In this document: positions 39,159 to 49,427 of the stretch, one piece after another
Layout of the letters: each line of letters starts with the position of its first letter
Position numbering within the stretch: position 1 is the first letter of the stretch
Source of the DNA: Gordionus sp. m RMFG-2023
Lineage: Eukaryota; Nematomorpha; Gordioida; Chordodea; Parachordodidae
Length of the DNA stretch: 64,000 bases
NCBI RefSeq assembly: GCF_954871325.1
Contig: NC_088775.1
Coordinates: 248,001 to 312,000 of the forward strand
Reading direction: 5' to 3'
Translations under genes and position numbers: made by a program
Notes under the pieces: model-generated
The model's input: only the letters and a program-made list of their open reading frames with translations
The model's database searches: none
Told to the model about the DNA's origin: nothing

Positions 39159-39288
39159 ATTGAACGAGAATAAATACTATAGAATAAATTGTGTGTGATT
39201 GTATTGTATAATTAAGGAGGAATATTGAACAAGAATAAATACTATAGAATAAATTGTGTGTGATTGTATTGCATAATTAAGGAGGAAT
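39159..39288. repeat. 65-bp tandem duplication
   Basis: Two nearly identical 65-bp units starting attgaacragaataaatac, ctatagaataaattgtgtg. Intergenic between ABCA and TFG. Confidence 0.85.
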
Positions 39289-39335
39289 GATATGATAGTC
39301 TTTATTGATTATATAATTAGAATATTGGCTTTGAT

Positions 39336-39423
39336 GTGGTCTTTTTATTTGATAATATAGTTATACAAAAGAAAACAAGTGGTCTTTATTTAATAATATA
39401 GTTATACAAAAGAAAACAAGTGG
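39336..39423. repeat. 43-bp tandem duplication
   Basis: Two units starting gtggtctttttatttgataa and ending caaaagaaaacaa; the second is one base shorter. Confidence 0.85.
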
Positions 39424-40563
39424 TATTAGAAAATGAAAACATATATCAATATATATGTTTAATCGCCTTGAGATGTATTTATATACATGTTAATTTCATT
39501 GAATAAAAAGATAATATGAACATATTTAAATATAGAATTACAACAAATTTAATAAGCAAAATATTTAAGAAGTATTTAAATATACAATGAATTACAACAA
39601 ATTAAGCGAACATGCAACAGGTTATATGGCGATACCACACTTTTTGCATGCCATTCATACATTTTTTTACAATGACTATCGATACCGATTTTTGATATAA
39701 TTATAATGAATTTTTCATTTTCTGGCACTCCATTCTAAAGGCTTCTTACCATATTTCAAGAAATAAATTACCTGCAAAGTTTTTATTTAATTTTTTTTAA
39801 ATATACTATAGGATACGATAAATTTGATTATAGCTGAAGCAAGAGAGGATTGAAGATAATCTGGAATTATAATTGTCTAGACTAAAAATATCATTTATAC
39901 AATTATCAATTTCATCCCGACTATCTTCCTCTATGATTTTCATTATCTTGTTTCTCACTGTAAATTGAATATGTTTATCTTGATTCTCCAATAACAATTC
40001 TTTAATGCTAAATTGATATTTTTGTTAATATATTTACATTCCCTATTGGATAAATTAATTTATATTTAAAAGTAATATACAGTTGTAAAAATTGCTATTA
40101 TTTTGTTCAATGAAAAATGACACACTTTACATAAATTATTATAGTTGAAGAGTTATATTTTTTAAAAATTTTATAGATGAGGGATTTACATAAAATATAA
40201 AATTTGTTTGGGTTTTGCTTTTGTTTTAATTTTTTATGGTAAAAATGCATATAACTAATCGAATTTTTATTTCAGATTTCAGCTTAATATTTAGTAATTT
40301 ATTTTCCTTTATAATTAAAATCCGTAAATTCTATCTGATATTATAAAAAATGTGAAAAGCTTAGTATAAAGGCAAAAATGATTATAAAATAACAAAATAA
40401 GTTGTAATTTTCACAATTTTTGGAAAAAAATATATAGTAAATCACAATTATATAAATTCATTAATATTTGCTGTCTTTTATAGATTGAGATCCTAGTTTT
40501 CGCCATCAACGTTATAATTTGGAGAAAAATAGCCTAAATCTATCTTATGCATAGGATGTTCAA

Positions 40564-40780
40564 TCAGGGGGTTTCGGTCATTGAGAGTATAAAGCTGAGA
40601 TAATTGCATTTTAATATATTTAGGGCTAAACTTTGATGTATGTAGAATCCCTCATTGGGATCCTCGGTCCTAGCAGAGATCCGTTTTACCAGCTCCTTAA
40701 AGATCAGAGCATGAGAGCTGAGCGATGCTAGAGTTGTGGCCAATAGTGGTAGGAATGTATAGTTGGCAGGTAGCGATGGT
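40564..40780 (-). pseudogene. Retroelement fragment: tail of the same RLE-type element
   Basis: On the minus strand this reads NYTFLPLLATTLASLSSHAL, then FKELVKRISARTEDPNEGFY. It aligns with the tail of the fragment at 60560-61425 (NLIPIVSDTT, NHALTFFKTLGKKI, TGDPQEGFYLRQ). Only the last 60-70 codons are preserved. It lies in the intergenic region 5' of TFG. Clear amino-acid similarity with weak nucleotide similarity suggests an old copy or a different subfamily. Confidence 0.72.
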
Positions 40781-41337
40781 GAATATTAAGTATCTTGCAA
40801 TATATAGATATGGTCGTTGTCCATCAATATTATCGTATTATAATAGGCTTATGTAGTAATTTTTACGGTAATATATTTTGTACCATTTCATCTAAAAAAT
40901 TTAATAGATCCCAATAAATTTATCCTGCCTCCTTAAAGGCGCCTACATCCTTCAAGAAAAATTGGCAAACTGTTTTTATTCTCACCCCCGCTCATGTTTT
41001 TAAGATTCGCTTACCATAAGAATAAATAGAAAGATAATCACCCCCTTATAACTTATAGAAGTTTAACGTTTTAAAAAAAATTTCAAAACTATCATTTAAA
41101 ACAAAAAATTTAAGTATAAATTTTGAAGAGATTTATATTAAATACTGATTCATAGCGAAATTTAGCATGTCTATATCTAATCATTTACGCATAGTCATTT
41201 TAAAGTAATTTTTTAAATGAAAAAAAATAAATTATTGTAACATTTTTATCACATCGTGTTTCACAAAAATAACCACGTAAACAAGAACTTTAATTTTTTG
41301 CTAATTATTTGACATTCTTAATTATAAATTTGAAATT

Positions 41338-44300
41338 ATGGTCATCGATCCCGTAGAAAAAGTTCAAAAGACAGAGCTAGTGGGCAAAACTATTATAAAA
41401 GCCCAGTTAGGAGATGAAATTAAACGCTTATCAATTCATAATGATGATTTAACATATGACGAACTTGTTTTAATGATGCAGAGAGTATTTAAAGATAATA
41501 TCGCTAAAGATGATGATATTAGGCTTAAATATAGCGATGAAGGTTTGATATTGCTTAAATTAGATATATATATCTTGATTTATTTTATGCAGATGGAGAC
41601 CTTATCACACTTTCTGACAATGCTGAGCTTAACACAGCTCTTGAAGCTGGGTCTATTCTAAAATTATCTATCAACAGTAAAAAAAAATATTGAAAATTTA
41701 AAACATATTAATTTTAGTTTCTGGTAAAGAATTTAAATTAGAAACTTCTGAGGTCAAAAAAATTCGAAAAGAGTTGAAAACAATTAGAGACAGAATAAAT
41801 TATTTGTTGGATTGCCTTGAGCTTAAGTGCCTTGACAAAATTGGAGATGGGGAAGACAGTTTGGATGAAAAGTCATCTAAACATATTCACAATAATTTAA
41901 ATGCCATGAAAATTCATTCTTCTTCAACAAGTAATTTTACCTATAAATATGATGATATAGTTCATTTGATTTATGAATAAAAAAAATAGATAAATCTGTA
42001 TTTAATCCATCAGTACCCATGATGAATAGTTCTCCAGCTTTGATTTCAGGAGGTAACAAAAAAAGTGATATAAATCTTCATTCAACTTTTGATCCATTCC
42101 TACAACAAAAAGAGAGGGAAGAAATTGAGGGCAAAACAGAAGAGAATGACAATGTAAATTTTGCTACATCGAGAGCTCCCCCATCTGGGTCCTCTATCAC
42201 AAACAATATGAATAGTATGTTGAGACCATCTAATCATCCAAATATAATTTCTAACCCTAATGCACCTCCTTCATCAACTACATTTGATCAACATAACATG
42301 AGCTCATATAATGGAGATGGTAAAAGACCAAATTACACAAGTCATTAATTTTAAATAAAGATATTTTATATCTAATTGCCATTTTTTCTTGTCATTTTAG
42401 ACATCTTTTAATTCCATTTCCTTATTTTACATTGGGGTTGGAACGATATTCCATCTTTTTGTAATAATATTAAAAAATATTATCTCAGTTAAATGATCAT
42501 GGATTAAAAAATGATTATTATTTTCTAAAATATAATATAACCTTACTATCAACTCTAAGAATATTTGTTTGATTTGATCAATTAAAATATTAATTTTCTC
42601 AAGGCATTACAAATAAATTTTAACTTATATAATGTCATAATAGAATTTAATTCAAGACAAATATATTTTGCACATTAGGACAATTTTTCACATAATCATT
42701 TCAAAGAGTCATGTACTTCCACCCCTTCCCCAATCCAATCACAATAATACTCCCTACTTTGATCTGACATATGCCCTGCTCTGGGTTGTGCAGTACTGCT
42801 AAATGAAAATTCTGTCCTGCAAAAAATAATAAGGCTAAATGTCCCTTCCCGCTTAAAATTACAAATCTTAAAATTCTATGAATTACCTAGTGTAGTTAAA
42901 TGGCTTGTTTTGAGCCGATTTTCAAAAACGACTAACTCAATATTTTAGCCAGAAAAATATTGCCTAAATCTCGAGATTTTGCTAATTGATGTCTAGACCT
43001 TTGTGCCATCTATGAGAAAAATCTTCAGGCTTGCTTAATATTATTCTAGATAAAATACTGAGTTTTGCTGTTTTTAAAAATCTACTCAAATTGAGCTGTT
43101 TAACAACACTAGAAATACTTAATTTGTTTATCAAATTTAACAAAGTTGTTAAAGAATCTAGATACAAGTATCTAGATATAAAAATGTGGTATCTGTATCT
43201 AGATAGATTTTTGATTAAAATATCGGTATCAAGATATTATTTTAGACGATGTATCTGTATCTAGATCCATTTAAAAAGTATCTTTTAACAACTCTGGAAT
43301 TTAATATTGGATATAAGTGATTTAAATGCTAACCTCTCTTAGTTCAAATAAATTAATATTAAAAAAGCATCTAATATATTTCATTCACATTTTATTAAAT
43401 ATCTATTATTTTTTTAAAAATGTTTAAGAGTGTGAATAGGAAACTCCGCCTAACCTGTTATTATTTCAATATATAATAAGGCAACATGCCCAATTTGTTC
43501 CTGCAAATTTTTTGTAAAGTTTGTAGGGCAGATATAAATTGGCAGATTAGGCAAAAAAAAACATTTATCTTGTTGAAAAGATATTAATATATTCACAAAA
43601 TATTCAACAGATAATTAATAAATCTGAGAGAAAAGATGAAAAATTATAGGCACAAGTCACACTGGCAGATTGTAATTTGACCCTTTACAAATCAATATTT
43701 CTAGACTAAAATTGCTACAATCATTGTAAATATGCTAAAAGTACTTCAATTTCAAAAAATGTTTGCCTTTATAGTGCATAATGCTCTGTTTTAATTGCTA
43801 ATAATTGGATGTTAGAGTGCAAAATGGATTTTTGTATGCCACGTTAATTAAAAGATAAAACTGGTTTGATTTTTATGCTTTATTAATTTTGTGCTAAAAT
43901 TTGAAAATGTATACAAAATTGTAAGTTGTACACAAATTGATTGTTGCGTTTGCAGCATGTATTTTAACATGATATATATTTCTTTCAATTGAAAGCATTA
44001 ACTTTTTTCCTTGAAAATTGAGACATGATTTAAATATTTATAATTTTATTAAACAATTTTGTAGATAAGCAATTATTAGCCTGATATTTATTTGGAAAAC
44101 GTACAAACAATTATACCAAGAAGAGAGGGAAAACTTCTAAAATATTCATTCATTGAAATTTGTTCTCATTGCACTAAAAGGAGATCTAACTGCATCTCAA
44201 TTTTTTACGAGGATGAGGAGAACAACTTTTTCCTATATTCTGAAGAACCTTATCCATGATAATAATCCTTTATTGTAATTAGTTACTCCTAACAATTCAA

Positions 44301-47285
44301 CAGAAAATCATTGCTTGCAACAAAAATGTAGTGAGCCAGTATTTATGGGACATTTTGCATATATGTGTTTTCCATCCAAGGCCCCAAAACAATTTGGATA
44401 CTCTGAATCATGAACTCTTGGGAAATCTAAATAAACCAAATATTTAATATGTTATAATTATAATTAATCCTTCCCATTCCATTTTTTTGTAGGTTTGGGC
44501 ATGTGCTTCTCTGCAGCAGCATTCCATATAGCCCTGCACACTGATTTCACTATATTGGCTATGCAGGATTTGGATATCCTTTCATTAAATGCCAACTGTG
44601 ACTCCTGTTACCTTTATATATATATAATTTTATCTTAAATTACCATATTTGACCTTAAGGTCAGAAATAATCTATCTTCTGCATCAATCTGCTTGTTGGA
44701 GTTTGTCACTTTAAGATTAATATCATCATGGATGAGGTTCAGAATATAGGAAAAAGTTGTTCATTTTATCCTTTTTTTTTCTTTTTAGCATTCACCTTTT
44801 GCTGGTTGCTCCATCAATATCTCTCTCCACTTTATGTTATTCATGCTATCTCTTTTATTTAATTTATATTTCTAAGTTTTATCAAAATCTGAGATGGGAA
44901 GGTGATTTGATATGGAATGACACGATATTTTTTTAAAATTTATTGAGGCTAATTAATTTTTGACAATTTAAAATTAATAGTATTCGTCGATACAGTAACT
45001 AGTATTTCGATACATCTCTGCCTTGCACATTATGTACTTTGAAAAAAATTGTTCAATAATTATCATGTCTTTGGTGTAACTTTCCCTTAATTACCCTTTA
45101 TTTCTCATATTTTTAATAATATTATAAATAATTAATTTACGCAGTGATGAATGGTGAAGATCATGGATCCAGGAACATTCTTCCCCCATCTTCGGAAAAT
45201 AATCCGTTAAATATAAATCAGCCACAGCAGGCTCCTTATTACCCCTACAACAAAACCGCGCCACCCCAAATTCTACCAACTATACAACACGTTCGATTAC
45301 CCCCACATTTTCACCCTCCTCACCCACAGGTTTTAAATATACTCATTTTCTATACACGCCTTAAAGATATTATACAAGTAATCTATTAAAGAAATGAAAT
45401 TATAGATTTGTTTAGAACAAGATTGTAAATGCTATATATTTTATAAATTGACTTATTATATATTAAGAACACGCAGACTTCCCAACCTCTACCTTCTCAA
45501 CCTCCCCAGGTTCAAACAGGTTATCCGCATCCTCCAGGTCCGCCACAATTTAAAGGCGGACCGACTCCCCCTATTTCGTCTTCTACCCCTTTCTATAACC
45601 CTCAAGCCAGCGGCGTAAGACAAAACTATCCCAACATCATGAACCCCATGCCTAACAGTTATAACCCTAATTCGAGCTTCAACGCCAGTTACAATCCAAA
45701 TCCGAATATTCCCGGGCCTAATATGGTTAGTTCTAATAGTAACCTTCAACCCGGAACTGGAGTTGTCTTGGGAACAAATATGCAGCCTTTTGGAGGGGTT
45801 AGTGTTTATGTTTTCGTTTGTCTTTATTTGATTCTTTGTATTATGTCAAATCGGCCCCTTGAAATCTGGGTGAAATTTTGTATACAAACTAAGGTACACT
45901 TGAATAAAGCAGTTTTCTAGTTTTACCTAACTCTTATATTATATTTTGGAGATATCAAAGATTAAAGTATGTAATGGCCTGTTTTTACGTTTATCGATTG
46001 TTAATTGAAGATCTACCAAAAACTACTGAATTATAATTAATGGTTCTAATATTAAAATAATATACAATTTATTTATTTAAACCCATTTTAAAGTTTAAAA
46101 TCTTTGTAAAAAAAATTAATGAGTTTCCTCGATTTATATAAAATTTTGAGCAAATCAAAATGTCACTATAAGACCAATCTGTATCTATAAAACACGAATT
46201 TTACTTCCATGGGGAAAAGATAAAAAAAAATCTACAACATATATAGCCAATGTTCCTTCACATGTAGAACCGTGAGATACCTCAGTTATCAATAATTCAC
46301 AGCCTTGTGAACATACCTTAATTCTCTGGGTTATAGGTAAGAACGATTTTACGTGTAAAAGATATATTTGCTCCTTCTAACAAAAATTATGATTCATGAA
46401 GTCTTGCCGAGATGTGAAAACCACAAAAATATTCACATTATTCATACCAATCTTGGTATTAACAAACTGTTCCAGAAAACAGGCTAAATTCCTAATCAAA
46501 TCAATCAGCCAAAAGAGCCATAAAACAAACGATCTCGATGGTCCTTTTTATTAAATAACAAATCAGCTTCGAAATTTTACGTTATAATTTTAAATCACTC
46601 AAAGATTCCTGCATTAACCAGACAAAGATGACCCCCCCCCCCCCCCTTTAACTTGTCTTTTTTTAAAATGATTCTTTATACATAGTTTACAAGTTATTTT
46701 TAATTACATTAAAATAAAGAATGGGATTTAATAAAATAGAAAGAATGAAATGCAAGTTGGCTTTTATTTATAGAAACTTCCAATCATTATAAAAGGGCAT
46801 AGAGCTATTAAAATGCCTTTGTCTATAAAAACTTTGCAAGCAATTCTTACGATCTTATTACAAAATTTAGCCAAGTTTAGTTTATTTAATATCGTGGGGA
46901 TGAATTTTATATTCAATTCCCTATTGCCGTATTTTTGTGATCGATGGCATGGAATAATCCACCTTAATACTCTTCCCTATAAATTTGAAAGCATTTTCAT
47001 TATTTATATTTTTTTAAATAATAATATAAATCTATTATATTTAAATACACGAAATGCATCGATCAATAGATGGGCCCACCCCAAGCTGGCAACTTTCAAT
47101 TCCAGCCACCCCAGTCTCATCATCAGCCGCAAAGTTCTTTAGGAATCAACCCTTCTGGTTCGTCTATAGGCGCACCTCCCCCAAACCCTCAACAACAGAA
47201 GATGGACTTTGGTCCACCGCCTCAGGCCCCAACCTACTACTCTCAAGGACCGCATCCAGGGTACCAGCAACAGCCTACTTTTTAG
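41338..47285 (+). CDS. TFG: TFG homologue (Trk-fused gene protein), complete
   Basis: TFG assembles at ER exit sites and organises COPII carriers between ER and ERGIC; that role is from the family. Exons: 41338-41542, 41593-41676, 41718-41930, 41990-42319, 45145-45329, 45477-45797 (45468 is an alternative in-phase start), 47070-47285. The sum is 1554 bp, 517 residues. Residues about 15-96 form a PB1 domain: [19 protein letters not shown] (human KLIIKAQLGEDIRRIPIHN), [11 protein letters not shown], the acidic DGDLITLSD loop, then ILKLSI. A coiled-coil helix follows ([20 protein letters not shown]), then an STFDP motif like human SAFDP, and a long Pro/Gln/Asn/Tyr-rich disordered tail ending GYQQQPTF. 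The first ATG (41338) has +4 G and nothing in frame above it was seen. The first three introns are only 50, 41 and 59 bp. ATTAAA at 47386 may be the polyadenylation signal. Confidence 0.92.
42889..43112. mobile_element. AGTGTTGTTAAACGG MITE copy in TFG intron 4
   Basis: Ends AGTGTAGTTAAATGGC and GCTGTTTAACAACACTAG. Flanks AATTACCT and AAATACTT match at 6 of 8, compatible with an old 8-bp hAT duplication. 28 bp from the next MITE at 43141. Confidence 0.68.
43141..43296. mobile_element. TCTAGATACAGA-rich MITE, copy 3
   Basis: Ends CAAAGTTGTTAAAG and CTTTTAACAACTCTG. Flanks AAATTTAA and GAATTTAA match at 7 of 8. Located in TFG intron 4, 28 bp after a copy of the AGTGTTGTTAAACGG family. Confidence 0.83.
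44215..44768. repeat. Inverted repeat around the Harbinger relic
   Basis: 44222-44263 (gaacaactttttcctatatt, then ctgaagaacc, tatccatgat) is repeated in inverted form at 44718-44762 with a few differences. The arms are about 45 bp and the spacer about 450 bp. This may be two opposed copies of one transposon end region, or a fold-back element. Confidence 0.6.
44219..44625 (-). pseudogene. PIF/Harbinger transposase relic
   Basis: On the minus strand one block reads [20 protein letters not shown], then EKHMPKP, matching the helix before the first catalytic Asp in PIF/Harbinger nucleases. After a non-coding gap a second block reads [20 protein letters not shown], then TGSLHF and FSVELLGV. The CxGALDGKH box with its catalytic Asp is diagnostic of the DDE_Tnp_4 family. 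The frame is interrupted and both ends are missing. It lies inside TFG intron 4. Confidence 0.78.
45798..47069 (+). other. TFG intron 6
   Basis: AT-rich with a run of 15 C at 46632-46646. No gene or repeat family recognised. Confidence 0.5.
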
Positions 47286-49427
47286 AAGAAAAAAAAGGAA
47301 AATCAACATAATTCTGAAGATTAACCTTTTTTTAAAAAAATTTAGCATTATTTTTAAATAACAATTTTATTGTATGTCTACGAGAATTAAATGATTTCTT
47401 TATTATTATATGATATTCACTTATTAACATGATCCTACTAATTAATCAAACCTTTTACTAAAAAAAAACGAATTTATATAATGATATCTATCTATATAAT
47501 ATAAAGCTGCTAATTTTAAATAGTTTAAAAACATCTTATAAACAAAACCATTTTTATCTTTATATTACAATAATGTAAATTTATTTCAAAAATTTGACGG
47601 CTAAATTTAAATAATTTCTATTTTTTTTATAATGCATTTTTTAAGATAGTTATTATTTATTTACCATGATGGCGATAATCATTAGATTGATTAAATGTGT
47701 TTTAAAAAACCCACATTGACTTTAAAATATTTGATTTTTTATAATCACATTTAAGTTATATTTTATTATTATATATATTTTTTTTAAATTGCACATTTAA
47801 TTAATTGTTTTTTTTTTAAATATATGATCACCTTTTGAATTAAAGAGTGGTAGCATATGTTAATAATTTTTACTATAACCAATAAAAAACTATATATCTA
47901 AATTTGATTCACTGGCAAATAGTCGGAAATTCCGCTAAAAACGGTTAATCTGAGGATCATCCCCTCACCCTAGTTTAGAGTTAATCCGCATCTTAGTGTT
48001 GGTGGGGTTTGTTTCAGGACCTGCCTGTAGATTGAGTCAAAATAGCCGAATACCCCCCTAACTATTCTAGCAATAAATATTTTTCTGACATAAGATTTTA
48101 AAATTAAATGATTGAACATGTGGTAAATTTTGGCGGTTGCAAACATTATATATGATATTTTCCAAAAAGATCAAAACTATCCGAGTTCCTAATATGTGCA
48201 GAATTATTTCTAAAATAATTTAAATCAGCCAAGAAAGCTTTGTTGGGGTTTAATTGCATTCCTTAGATTTTGTAAACGTTATTACATAAAACACCTGATA
48301 TTTTTATTTGTATTTTTCGATGGCCCCATTTGCCGATAAATTCTATTACTGCCACCAAGCTTTATGCGTTATTTAATGGCTTTTAAAATATTAAAAAAAT
48401 TTTAAGGGAAGAAATGCACATTATAGACGTTTTATAATGTTATTTGAATAGTAATGTAAAATAACCTTTGACTAACTCCATTATGGCGTTGTCAAGATCA
48501 TCCCTTAAAAAAATTGATTTAAACGTCTACGTTTAGCCTCTACTTGAGACTATTTTTGCCGTTTTAGAGATATGAATTAATAGAAATAAATTAAAAGATA
48601 CATTTTTTTTGTAGCGATTTTGCTTTAGGTTAACATATTATGTGTTAGATATCTGCAAGACCTGACCTGTCAAGAGTTTTGGCGCAAGTTTCCCGACCCA
48701 TTAAATTTATCTAAAAGTCCGCCCAGACCTGCTAAAAAGAAAATTTGCTATTTACCATTACATTTTTAATTTTTATCTTATTTTTTTCCCAATTTCAGTT
48801 AAAGCTCCTTATATCTGCTTTACAACTATCTATTTCTTTCAATAACAAGCGTTTTAGTAATCAGTTGCCTTTTATTTCTAACCTAGTTAAAGAATAAGCG
48901 GTCATGACCAACAATAATTGCAAATTTATTATGAATATTTTTAACAAGACAAAATAAATTTGATATGAGCTCAAATAAAATGTAATCAAAATATCTTGAT
49001 TATAATGATAATTATCACTAGGTGTACGGGTCTAGGTTTTGAGGGATCAGGAATATTTTATCAACACAAAATATCGATATGAGTATCCAATAGAAGCTAT
49101 TTAAAATATATTTTGTGAAGTAACAGTATTCACTAAAAGGTTCAAAAACTAAAAAATATGCTTATTTTGTTGATATGATGACATCATTGTAAATTGTTAC
49201 TTTTTATTTTTATATAATAAGCAAAGTTAATATAATAGAGGCATGCGAGATATGGTTTTATTTATTTATTTCTTTTGTCGTAATATTTTAACCATAGGTT
49301 ATTTATTTTGAAAATAAGATATAATAAAGAAATAATTTGGTATAAAATAAAATCCTTAATTTTAATAATAAAATCACTACTAAATTATATTTAAATGCAG
49401 TAGGATTTGAATTTTTGGAAGAATTAT
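47286..49427. other. Convergent intergenic region TFG / FAH
   Basis: Contains the 3' ends of both genes. No transposon family from elsewhere in the window was recognised here, making it the cleanest long non-coding stretch in the window. Confidence 0.5.

Larger units (their letters stand above)
35790..41337. other. Intergenic region ABCA to TFG
   Basis: Five mobile-element copies (35959, 36270, 36649, 37022 and the RLE tail at 40564) and two tandem duplications (39159, 39336). 37490-38480 is somewhat less AT-rich and may be an unrecognised decayed element; I found no protein match by eye. The TFG promoter must lie toward 41337 but no clear core element is visible. Confidence 0.5.
42320..45144 (+). 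other. TFG intron 4
   Basis: Largest TFG intron. Contains two adjacent MITEs (42889, 43141) and the Harbinger relic with its inverted repeat (44215-44768). 43300-44200 shows nothing recognised. Confidence 0.55.

Noticed and set aside
39159-39423. Direct repeats considered as a CRISPR-like array
   Set aside because: Only two units each, with no spacers, in a eukaryotic genome; simple tandem duplications.
45489-45749. Arg-rich minus-strand frame of 86 codons
   Set aside because: Complement of the Pro/Asn-rich TFG tail exon; composition is explained by that.
47054-47348. Two further frames over the last TFG exon
   Set aside because: Alternative readings of the Pro/Gln-rich exon; only the 47070-47285 frame continues TFG in phase.
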